Positions 9,315 to 16,863 of a stretch of DNA of 64,000 nucleotides are shown in pieces; within the stretch, counting starts at the first letter, position 1; each line of letters starts with the position of its first letter. This stretch comes from JAABVY01 sp964496505 (lineage in GTDB: Bacteria; Zixibacteria; MSB-5A5; JAABVY01): contig CAZBZV010000001.1 of assembly GCA_964496505.1 (NCBI GenBank), positions 135,108 through 199,107 on the forward strand, given 5' to 3'. The notes beneath the pieces were generated by a model. That model had not been told where the DNA came from. It saw only the letters and a list, made by a program, of their open reading frames with translations, and made no database searches. Made by a program: the position numbers and the translations under genes.

Positions 9315-9584
9315 ATGACACCGGAATATGTACTGGCTTTAGGACGTGAAGCGGTAATGCTCACATTAATGGTATCGGGCCCGATGCTTCTTTTCGGCCT
9401 GATAATCGGCCTGACAATTTCAATCCTTCAGGCGGTCACTCAGATTCATGAGATGACTCTGACATTTATACCCAAAATCGTGGCAGTCGCCGTAGCGCTG
9501 GTGATCTTTCTGCCCTGGATGATTACAATTATTGTAGATTTTACGCGTAACCTGTTTATCTCTATTCCTGCTCTGGCGAGCTGA
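9315..9584 (+). CDS. fliQ: Flagellar export gate protein FliQ
   Basis: An 89-residue protein with two membrane helices and the conserved FliQ signature (residues about 12-60: AVMLTLMVSGPMLLFGLIIG, then SILQAVTQIHEMTLTFIPKI). It is part of the export gate with FliP and FliR. GAGGAG lies 7 nt before the ATG. Unusually, a 162-nt non-coding gap separates it from fliR. Confidence 0.96.
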   Translation: MTPEYVLALGREAVMLTLMVSGPMLLFGLIIGLTISILQAVTQIHEMTLTFIPKIVAVAVALVIFLPWMITIIVDFTRNLFISIPALAS

Positions 9585-9746
9585 AGAAATTCTTTCCCAA
9601 AAGATAGAAAATATTTTCCGAAAAGCGCCCACAACTTTCCCTCAAAAACACCTATAAGATATTGTTTCACAATGGGATAGTAATTGCCGCCTGAGGCGGC
9701 ATAGGGCTTGCTAATCTATATCACAGTTAAACTTATAGCCTGAATT
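9585..9746 (+). other. Non-coding gap between fliQ and fliR
   Basis: These 162 nt interrupt an otherwise tightly packed operon. They contain a small GC hairpin (GCCGCC-TGA-GGCGGC, about 9686-9700) without a U-run, so it is not a good intrinsic terminator. A weak TTGCTA...ACTTAT pair near 9710-9738 could be an internal promoter. No Shine-Dalgarno signal stands out before fliR. Confidence 0.4.
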
Positions 9747-10529
9747 ATGAATATTTTAGATTTTGCACATTTACGATTAGAAGTCGTTTTATTCGCTTTT
9801 TTCAGAATCACCGGCTTGTTTCTGATCGCCCCATTGTTCAGTCAGCAGGGAATGCCGGGACACCTGAAAATCATGTTCTCCCTGATCCTGGCATTGATTA
9901 TAAGCCCGGTTGTGGCCGAGCAGTCTTTTGAGGTACCCCAGCATCTGCTGGACGTAATCTCGCTCGGACTGAAAGAAATGCTGGTGGGCATTTTGATCGG
10001 TTTTGTTTTCTACACTCTCTTTGTAGGTGTGCAGATGGCCGGTGCGTTCGTGGGATTTCAGATGGGCTTCGCCATCGTTAACGTGATCGATCCGGTAACC
10101 TCACAGCAGATATCGATTCTGGCACAATTCAAATTTATCATGGCCATGTTGATATTTTTCCTTCTCAACGGCCATCACCTGATGCTTCAGGCTCTGGTTT
10201 CGAGTTACACGCTTGTCCCCATAGGGGAGGCTGTCTTTAAATATTCGGTACATTCCGAAATTGCAAAATTGATAATAGGTGTTTTTGTCATCGCTATTAA
10301 ACTTGCCGCACCTGTAATGGCAACTCTGGTTCTAACCGATGTCGGACTGGGTGTCGTTTCCCGTACGGTCCCGCAGATGAATATTTTCATCGTAGGCTTT
10401 CCTCTGAAAATCGCCCTGGGACTGTTCTTCACAGGCGCCGCACTTCCGATTTTCGGGATTGTATTTCGCAAAGCGCTGGCAATGATAAACGAGGAATCTT
10501 ACAAAATCATGAGTTTACTGGCGAGGTAG
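9747..10529 (+). CDS. fliR: Flagellar export gate protein FliR
   Basis: A 260-residue integral membrane protein of the type III export gate with about six hydrophobic segments. FliR landmarks are RITGLFLIAPLFSQQGMPGH near residue 21, KEMLVGILIGFVFYTLFVGV and ALGLFFTGAALPIF near the C-terminus. The ribosome-binding site is weak. flhB follows after 3 nt with a TTG start, suggesting coupled translation. Confidence 0.95.
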   Translation: MNILDFAHLRLEVVLFAFFRITGLFLIAPLFSQQGMPGHLKIMFSLILALIISPVVAEQSFEVPQHLLDVISLGLKEMLVGILIGFVFYTLFVGVQMAGAFVGFQMGFAIVNVIDPVTSQQISILAQFKFIMAMLIFFLLNGHHLMLQALVSSYTLVPIGEAVFKYSVHSEIAKLIIGVFVIAIKLAAPVMATLVLTDVGLGVVSRTVPQMNIFIVGFPLKIALGLFFTGAALPIFGIVFRKALAMINEESYKIMSLLAR

Positions 10530-10532
10530 CAA

Positions 10533-11597
10533 TTGTCTAAGGATTCGGCGCAGGAGAAAACAGAACCCGCAACTCCGCGACGTAAACAGGAGGCGCGCAA
10601 AGAGGGCAAGGTCGCTCGGAGTCAGGAGACCTCGTCTGTGGCGATCCTTCTTTTCGGCGCGATCGCAATGTATTTCTTTTTGCCGGGGACGTTTTCCAAG
10701 CTCGGCAATCTTGCCAAACATCTTTATATCAATGCTCCCAAAATCGAGTTCACGGCCGAAACATTTTCATCGTTCTTCATCAGCATACTGGGCACCTTCG
10801 CATCAGCAGCGGCGCCCATAATCTTCACAGTCGGAATAATCGCATTCGCAATAACATATATTCAGGTCGGGCCGCTGCTCTCGGCCAAAGCCATGGAACC
10901 CAAACTTGACAAGCTGAATGTTATCAAGGGCCTGGGACGGCTTTTCTCGGCCAAGTCACTTTTCCAGCTATTTCGTGATATGCTGAAGCTGGCAATCATT
11001 GGCCTGGTCGGATATTTCGCGATAACGGCCGAATTCAAAAAAGTTATTCCGCTGGCCGATTCGGATATTCTCGCAATTCTCCCCTTCATAGGCAAAGCGG
11101 CATTTCGGGTGGTAATAAAGATCTGTCTGGTCATGATCGTGATTGCCGTATTGGATTTCTTCTACCAGAGATATGACTATGAGAAATCGCTGCGCATGTC
11201 CAAGCAGGAAATTAAAGAGGAGATGAAGCGCTTCGAGGGATCGCCGGAATTGAAGGGCAGAATCCGCAGGGTACAGCGCGAGATGGCCCAGGCGCGAATG
11301 ATGCAGGATGTGCCGGAATCCGATGTTGTGGTTACCAACCCGACTCATCTGGCCGTGGCCTTGAAGTATGACGCCGATACAATGAGCGCACCTACGGTGG
11401 TTGCCAAGGGACAGCGTCTGGTCGCCGAGAAGATCAAGGAGATCGCCCGCGAACATGATGTGCCTGTTGTGGAAAACAAGCCGCTGGCCAGAGCGCTGTT
11501 CAAAGCTGTCGATATCGGCATGACCATACCGGGCAACCTCTATAAGGCCGTAGCCGAGATTCTGGCCTATGTCTACAGATTGAAAGGAAAGGCATAA
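10533..11597 (+). CDS. flhB: Flagellar export switch protein FlhB
   Basis: A 354-residue export apparatus protein with four membrane helices and a cytoplasmic autocleaving domain. The cleavage motif NPTH is at residues 269-272 (DVVVTNPTHLAVAL), the same numbering as in enteric FlhB. The N-terminus has the classic EKTEPATPRRKQEARKEG. The start is TTG immediately after the fliR stop, within GGTAGC context, so initiation probably depends on termination of fliR. Together with FliK it controls the rod/hook-to-filament export switch. Confidence 0.96.
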   Translation: MSKDSAQEKTEPATPRRKQEARKEGKVARSQETSSVAILLFGAIAMYFFLPGTFSKLGNLAKHLYINAPKIEFTAETFSSFFISILGTFASAAAPIIFTVGIIAFAITYIQVGPLLSAKAMEPKLDKLNVIKGLGRLFSAKSLFQLFRDMLKLAIIGLVGYFAITAEFKKVIPLADSDILAILPFIGKAAFRVVIKICLVMIVIAVLDFFYQRYDYEKSLRMSKQEIKEEMKRFEGSPELKGRIRRVQREMAQARMMQDVPESDVVVTNPTHLAVALKYDADTMSAPTVVAKGQRLVAEKIKEIAREHDVPVVENKPLARALFKAVDIGMTIPGNLYKAVAEILAYVYRLKGKA

Positions 11598-11602
11598 TAT
11601 AA

Positions 11603-13690
11603 ATGGCTAAGAAGCAATCCGGATCAATCGTCAAAAAACTTCTGTCACAGTCCGATCTCGTGATGGCAATGGCTGTGGTTGGAATCATCCTGATTCTGGT
11701 TATTCCGACCAGCCCGGCTCTTCTGGATATTCTAATCAGCTTCAATATATCCTTCGCCCTGGTCATTATGCTGACCACGCTGTATATCTCCCGGCCGCTG
11801 GAATTATCGGTCTTTCCGGGATTACTTCTGGTGGTCACGCTATTGCGCCTGGCCTTGAACGTGGCCTCAACGAGGTTGATTCTGGGAGATGCATACGCCG
11901 GAGATGTGATTTACGCCTTCGGAAATTTTGTGGTCAAGGGCAATTATGTCGTCGGATTAATTATCTTCCTGATTCTGGTAATCATCCAGTTCGTGGTGAT
12001 TACCAAGGGCGCCACGCGTATTTCCGAGGTGGCCGCACGCTTCACATTGGACGCCATGCCCGGTAAACAGATGGCAATCGATGCCGACCTGAACGCGGGA
12101 CTGATCGATGAGAGGCAGGCGCTCAATCGCCGTGAAGTGATTACAAAAGAAGCGGATTTCTACGGGGCTATGGACGGCGCCTCGAAATTCGTACGAGGCG
12201 ATGCTATTGCGGGAATAATCATAACATTGATAAATATAATAGGCGGCTTCATCATCGGCGCTCTCCAGCGCGGGATGAGTATGACCGAAGCGCTTTCTAC
12301 ATATACCCTTCTTACGGTCGGTGATGGTCTTGTTACGCAGATTCCGGCCCTGATAGTCTCAACCTCGGCCGGCATCCTGGTGACACGTGCCGCCGCCAGT
12401 TCCAGCCTCGGTCATGATCTGGTGGAACAACTTTCATTCAGACCCCGGGCTGTGCTATCTGCGGCTGGTATCATGTTCATATTCGCGATCATGCCCGGTC
12501 TGCCGACAGTGCCGTTTGGGGTTCTCGGTACGATTATAGGCAGTTTCGGATTCGTGCTTCTGCGCCAGGAAAAGGCTCAGAAGAAAGAGCAGGAGGAGGA
12601 AGAGGATGTTCATAAGCCCAGTGATGATGCTCCGCCAGAAGCGCAGGCCGAAGATTTCCTGCGTTTGGATACCCTGGAAATAGAAATCGGTTACGGCCTC
12701 ATACCGTTGGTCGATACCGAGCAGGGCGGTGATTTACTCGACCGCGTGGGCATGATACGCCGCCAGCTGGCAGCCGACATGGGTATGATAGTGCCGCCGA
12801 TAAGAATTCGCGATAACATACAGCTTAAACCGAATCAGTATGTGGTCAAGCTCAAAGGCGTTCAGATAGACAGCTATGAGCTGATGATCGATCATCTGCT
12901 GGCTATCAATTCCGGTGTAGTTGATGATGATATAGATGGCTTCAAGACTACCGATCCCGCCTTTGGCCTGAACGCTAAATGGATCATCGCGAATTACAAG
13001 GAGATGGCCGAGATGAAAGGCTATACGGTGGTTGAACCGGCCGCTGTTATCGCAACTCATCTGACCGAAGTCGTAAAGAATCATGCCGCCGAAATCCTCA
13101 CACGACAGGATGTCCAGAATTTGCTGGAAGTCGCAAAGAAAGAATATCCGGCGGTGGTGGAGGAGACGATTCCGGATGTTGTCGGTCTCGGTGTTTTGCA
13201 AAAGGTTCTTCAGAATCTGCTGATGGAAAAGATTCCAATCAAGGATATGCAGACCATTCTGGAGACTTTGAACGATTACGGGCCTCAGACCAAGGACGCC
13301 GATCTTCTGGCGGAGTACTGCCGCTATTCTATGCGCAGGATTCTTACCAATATGTATCTCAATCCCGACGGCAAGATCAATGTCTTTACGCTCGATCCCA
13401 ACCTGGAAAAGAGCCTGGCGGATTCAGTCAATGTCCAGCAGCACGGTCTGACTCTGATTGTTCCGCCGGAGCTGGCTGAAAAGCTGACGATAGCTGTAGC
13501 CAAGGAGGCGGAGAAAATAATCAAGACAGGCGAGCTCCCGATCTGCCTGGTGGCGGCCAATCTGAGACGGGCGCTGTGGAAATTCCTCAATTCAAGCATA
13601 AGACAACTGGCAGTCCTGTCTTATAACGAAATTTTACCTGACGTCGAAGTTCATTCAGTCGGAATAGTGGAGATAGAAAATGCTGATTAA
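11603..13690 (+). CDS. flhA: Flagellar export gate protein FlhA
   Basis: A 695-residue export gate protein forming the nonameric ring that docks chaperone-substrate complexes. Residues about 15-320 carry eight membrane segments and the FHIPEP signature region (TLLRLALNVASTRLIL; RFTLDAMPGKQMAIDADLNA). Residues 350-695 form the cytoplasmic domain. A charged linker (about 325-350: QKKEQEEEEDVHKPSDD) joins them. Its last 11 nt overlap the flhF start. Confidence 0.97.
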   Translation: MAKKQSGSIVKKLLSQSDLVMAMAVVGIILILVIPTSPALLDILISFNISFALVIMLTTLYISRPLELSVFPGLLLVVTLLRLALNVASTRLILGDAYAGDVIYAFGNFVVKGNYVVGLIIFLILVIIQFVVITKGATRISEVAARFTLDAMPGKQMAIDADLNAGLIDERQALNRREVITKEADFYGAMDGASKFVRGDAIAGIIITLINIIGGFIIGALQRGMSMTEALSTYTLLTVGDGLVTQIPALIVSTSAGILVTRAAASSSLGHDLVEQLSFRPRAVLSAAGIMFIFAIMPGLPTVPFGVLGTIIGSFGFVLLRQEKAQKKEQEEEEDVHKPSDDAPPEAQAEDFLRLDTLEIEIGYGLIPLVDTEQGGDLLDRVGMIRRQLAADMGMIVPPIRIRDNIQLKPNQYVVKLKGVQIDSYELMIDHLLAINSGVVDDDIDGFKTTDPAFGLNAKWIIANYKEMAEMKGYTVVEPAAVIATHLTEVVKNHAAEILTRQDVQNLLEVAKKEYPAVVEETIPDVVGLGVLQKVLQNLLMEKIPIKDMQTILETLNDYGPQTKDADLLAEYCRYSMRRILTNMYLNPDGKINVFTLDPNLEKSLADSVNVQQHGLTLIVPPELAEKLTIAVAKEAEKIIKTGELPICLVAANLRRALWKFLNSSIRQLAVLSYNEILPDVEVHSVGIVEIENAD

Positions 13691-14804
13691 AAACTTTCAG
13701 GCAGACTCGATGCATGAGGCCATGAAACGGGTCAAGCAGGAATTCGGCACCGATGCCGTTATCCTCAATTCACAGGTAATCGAGGAGAAAGGCGTGCCCG
13801 GTTCGAAGCCCAAAAAGCGTTTCGAGATCACTGCCGGCAAGGACGTTCCCACGGGAAGCCGCATGACCGGCACTCAGGCGCCCTCGGCAAGATCTGAATC
13901 GCCAAGGCTGTCGGTCGAGGAGAAGAGGCTTATCGGGGATGTGGGTTTGGTGATACGGCGCTTCGAGAAGGAGCTGAATTATCTGGTACACACCCAGAAG
14001 GAAATCCGCGCCCTTTTGAAGACTCCGGCGGAGGCAAAATCACTCTGCGCCCATCTCGAGATGCATGACTTCGAAAAAGACCTGATTGCCCAAATCTTCA
14101 ACGATATTTCAGGCAAATCCGAAAACTCCGACGATCTGGAACAGATCCGGGCCGCACTTTTGCGCAACTGCGTGAATCCCCAGCCGATCAAGATGTTTGC
14201 CTCTGGGCTTAACAAGGCGGTCTTCGTGGGTCCTCCGGGATCGGGCAAGAGCGCGCTTCTGTCGAAGATTGCAACCAACTTCGTCTTCAAGCGCGGTATC
14301 AAGACCACGCTGGTGAATATGGACGACTATCAGCCCTTTGCCGGCAAGAGCCTTTCCGCCTATGCGGACATCCTCAAAATACCCTGCCATGAAGGCACCG
14401 AATGGAGCGAGCCTCGTATCCTCGACGACTTCCATGTGATACTGGCCGATACCAAAGGCATACCGATTGGCGCCAAAGATGATCTCGAGCAACTGCAGGT
14501 TCAGCTCGAAAAATTCAACCCGGATGAGATTCATCTGGTGCTTCCGGCCTACTGTCTCTGGCGCGAAGCCTCCCGCTGGCTGGAATTCTTTGCGCCGCTG
14601 GGTCTGACTCAGATAGCGGTAACATTCCTGGATCAGACCGAATCCTATGGACTGCCGTTCAACCTGGCCGGGCATAAATCGCATAAGCTCTCCTATTTCA
14701 GCTGGGGCCGGAACAAGGCTTCTCTGGTTGAAGAGGCCGATCTGTTTTCACTTTCAAACAGGATTTTTGAAAATGTGGAGGATTTCGATGTTCAGTTCGC
14801 TTAA
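13680..14804 (+). CDS. flhF: Flagellar GTPase FlhF with altered GTPase motifs
   Basis: A 374-residue SRP-type GTPase that places flagella at the pole or sets their number. The N-terminal B domain (MLIKNFQADSMHEAMKRVKQ, EFGTDAVILNSQ) is typical. The P-loop is GPPGSGKS at residues 184-191. Other G motifs have drifted: DTYR is DDYQ, DTAGR is DTKGI, and TKLDE is TFLDQ, losing the Lys and Glu that usually set guanine recognition. The order flhA-flhF-flhG is standard. It starts inside the flhA end and overlaps flhG. Identity is secure; GTPase activity is uncertain. Confidence 0.92.
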   Translation: MLIKNFQADSMHEAMKRVKQEFGTDAVILNSQVIEEKGVPGSKPKKRFEITAGKDVPTGSRMTGTQAPSARSESPRLSVEEKRLIGDVGLVIRRFEKELNYLVHTQKEIRALLKTPAEAKSLCAHLEMHDFEKDLIAQIFNDISGKSENSDDLEQIRAALLRNCVNPQPIKMFASGLNKAVFVGPPGSGKSALLSKIATNFVFKRGIKTTLVNMDDYQPFAGKSLSAYADILKIPCHEGTEWSEPRILDDFHVILADTKGIPIGAKDDLEQLQVQLEKFNPDEIHLVLPAYCLWREASRWLEFFAPLGLTQIAVTFLDQTESYGLPFNLAGHKSHKLSYFSWGRNKASLVEEADLFSLSNRIFENVEDFDVQFA

Positions 14805-15729
14805 TGCAAGATTCAACATTCCTCCCATTATCTCAGTCGCATCCGGCAAGGGAGGAGTAGGCAAATCACTTCTCTCGGTATCGCTCTCCGCCCTGCTGTC
14901 GGAAAAAGGATTCAGGGTACTTCTGATCGACGCCGCTCTGGGACTGGGCAATCTGCATATAATGACAAACAGCATCCCGGTCGGGACTCTTGAAGATATC
15001 TTCGAGAATAACTGCGAGGTCAGGGACGCTGTTTTGAATATCAGTGAAAACCTTGACCTGATACCGTCAGCATCCGGAATCAGAACAAACAACCGCAATA
15101 TCGACGAGAACAGGCTGCGGGTCAAACTTGCCGGGCTTAAGAGTGAATACGATTTGATAATCCTCGACACACCCAGCGGAATTTCGGACAGGAGCCTCAG
15201 ATTTATCGCGCTCGCCGATGCCCTGATCCTGATAGTTACTCCCGAGCTGGGCTCGCTTGCGGACGGTTACGCTGTGCTGAAGCTGATCAATTCCGAGCAG
15301 CAAAACAGAGAATGCATGCTGATGGTAAATATGTCCCGGTCCGCGAGTGAGGGCAAATCCACTGCCGAGAAATTCGCGGAAATGACTAAACGGTTTCTGA
15401 GTTTAAAATTGAAACATATCGGCTGGCTGCCGGAGGACTCGAAGATAAAAAAGGTCCTCATGCGCCAGAATATATTGAACAGTCAGAGGGAGGATTGTCC
15501 TTTCTTTGAACATTTGCACGAAGCAGTGCAATATATTTTCCCCGATCTCGTAAAACATGAGGTTAAGGGCAAAGACAAAAGCAGGGGTAAGATAAATTCT
15601 GATTTTATGTTAAGTTCTCCGTCGCCACTGACCGATAGAAGTAATGGTATTCCACGTGCGGGGGAACTTGAGAACAACATCGTAAACACAAATGTCAAAG
15701 CTCAAGGGAAGACTCTTTATGAAAGCTAA
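14788..15729 (+). CDS. flhG: MinD-like flagellar number regulator FlhG (FleN)
   Basis: A 313-residue ParA/MinD-family ATPase that antagonises FlhF and limits flagellar number. The deviant Walker A motif GKGGVGKS is at residues 20-27. Other signatures are LIDAALGLGNLHIM (Walker A' Asp) and IILDTPSGISDRSL (switch II). The C-terminal membrane-targeting helix is replaced by a polar tail of about 50 residues. The ATG with GTGGAGG 6 nt upstream is chosen; earlier in-frame starts would sit deep inside flhF. It overlaps flhF by 17 nt and fliA by 11 nt. Confidence 0.93.
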   Translation: MFSSLNARFNIPPIISVASGKGGVGKSLLSVSLSALLSEKGFRVLLIDAALGLGNLHIMTNSIPVGTLEDIFENNCEVRDAVLNISENLDLIPSASGIRTNNRNIDENRLRVKLAGLKSEYDLIILDTPSGISDRSLRFIALADALILIVTPELGSLADGYAVLKLINSEQQNRECMLMVNMSRSASEGKSTAEKFAEMTKRFLSLKLKHIGWLPEDSKIKKVLMRQNILNSQREDCPFFEHLHEAVQYIFPDLVKHEVKGKDKSRGKINSDFMLSSPSPLTDRSNGIPRAGELENNIVNTNVKAQGKTLYES

Positions 15730-16483
15730 GGATGCGATCTGGGAGGCATACCGAAAGGAATGCGCGCCCGAAATCAGGGAAGAGCTGCTGTCGCAGTATT
15801 TGCCGCTGGTGAGAAATGTCGCCAGCCGCATGGCGATTGGGTTTCCAAAATCGGTTGAGGTTGGTGACCTGGTCAATACCGGAGTCATCGGTTTGATTGA
15901 GGCATTCAGGAACTTCGATCCCGAAAGGGGCGTCAAGTTCGAAACCTATGCTGTTCCCAGAATCCGGGGAGCTATCCTCGATGAGTTGAGGTCGCTGGAT
16001 TGGGTTCCGCGGTCAACACGTGCCAGAGCCAGGGAGATAGAAAGAGCCCTCGTCAGATTAGAGGGAAAATTAGGCAGAGCTCCCAGTGATCTGGAACTGG
16101 CCGGAGAACTCAATTATGAACTCAACGATCTGTATAAGGCTTTGGACGATTCCAACTGCACCGTGCTTTTGTCCCTGGACGAAATGATCTATCGCGAGGA
16201 TGACAATCGTCAGGTGCCCAGAGTTGAAACGGTCAAGGCCGAATCGAAAGAGTCGGTGCTCAATGATCTCGAAAAGCAGGAGATGCGTGCGTATCTGACA
16301 ATCGCAATTTCGAATCTAACCGAGCAGGAGAAGCTTGTTATTGCTCTTTATTATTACGAAGAATTAACCTTGAAGGAAATCGGCGAAGTTATGTCGATCT
16401 CCGAGTCGCGAGTCTCACAAATTCACACCAAGGCGGTATTGAAACTCAGAGGAATGGTGAGAGAAAAATTCGCGCTCACTTAA
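15719..16483 (+). CDS. fliA: RNA polymerase sigma-28 factor FliA
   Basis: A 254-residue sigma factor for late flagellar genes. Region 2 is clear (QYLPLVRNVASRMAIGFPKS, LVNTGVIGLIEAFRNFDPER, FETYAVPRIRGAILDELRSL), then region 3 (WVPRSTRARAREIERA) and the region 4 HTH (LTLKEIGEVMSISESRVSQI). The ATG with AAGGGAAG 7-8 nt upstream is preferred over an in-frame ATG 27 nt earlier inside flhG. A near-consensus sigma-28 promoter lies at 25367-25393 in this window and is a likely target. No anti-sigma flgM is visible here. Confidence 0.96.
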   Translation: MKAKDAIWEAYRKECAPEIREELLSQYLPLVRNVASRMAIGFPKSVEVGDLVNTGVIGLIEAFRNFDPERGVKFETYAVPRIRGAILDELRSLDWVPRSTRARAREIERALVRLEGKLGRAPSDLELAGELNYELNDLYKALDDSNCTVLLSLDEMIYREDDNRQVPRVETVKAESKESVLNDLEKQEMRAYLTIAISNLTEQEKLVIALYYYEELTLKEIGEVMSISESRVSQIHTKAVLKLRGMVREKFALT

Positions 16484-16499
16484 AACGCGGGAGTGAGTG

Positions 16500-16787
16500 A
16501 TGGTCCGTGCAATAGAACTGGCGGACTTGCTGGCAAAAACAACTGCGGCCGAGAAGGTGACGCAGATCGAAAAAGCCTCTCCGGATGTGGCACAGAGGCA
16601 GTTTGCCGCTGAGCTTGAGGAGAAGAAAGCCGAACGCCGGCAGAAGTCTGTGCCTACCTCGAAAACCGATGAGGCCATCATTCATCGCGATCAACATGGC
16701 AAGGATAAAGAGGGCCAGCAAAAGAAAAAAAAGAAGGAGCAGGATAAGAAGAAGAAAGAGTCTATGAGCATAGATATCAAGGCATAG
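16500..16787 (+). CDS. Small Lys-rich protein downstream of fliA
   Basis: A 95-residue hydrophilic protein. Residues 1-45 look folded and helical (AIELADLLAKTTAAEKVTQI, then SPDVAQRQFAAELEEKKAER); the tail is highly basic with runs of Lys. It has no membrane segment. GCGGGAG lies 6 nt before the ATG and fliA ends 17 nt upstream, so it is probably co-transcribed with the flagellar genes. I do not recognise a named family with certainty. Confidence 0.7.
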   Translation: MVRAIELADLLAKTTAAEKVTQIEKASPDVAQRQFAAELEEKKAERRQKSVPTSKTDEAIIHRDQHGKDKEGQQKKKKKEQDKKKKESMSIDIKA

Positions 16788-16804
16788 GAAATATCAGGAC
16801 AAGC

Positions 16805-16854
16805 ATTACCGGGAAGCTGGCGCAATTCGCCGGATTGGATAAAGTCCCGGTAAT
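16805..16854 (+). repeat. Perfect 10-bp inverted repeat before the transposase-like gene
   Basis: ATTACCGGGA (16805-16814) is mirrored by TCCCGGTAAT (16845-16854), with a smaller GGCG/CGCC pair nested inside. The right arm ends 9 nt before the start codon at 16864, next to the GCAGGA ribosome-binding site. It could be an RNA stem controlling translation, a DNA-binding site, or a relic of a transposon end. There is no U-run, so it is not a terminator. Confidence 0.55.
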
Positions 16855-16863
16855 TGCAGGACT

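Noticed and set aside
9446..9670. A 74-codon minus-strand frame over fliQ
   Set aside because: It is antisense to the conserved fliQ gene and reflects its codon pattern.
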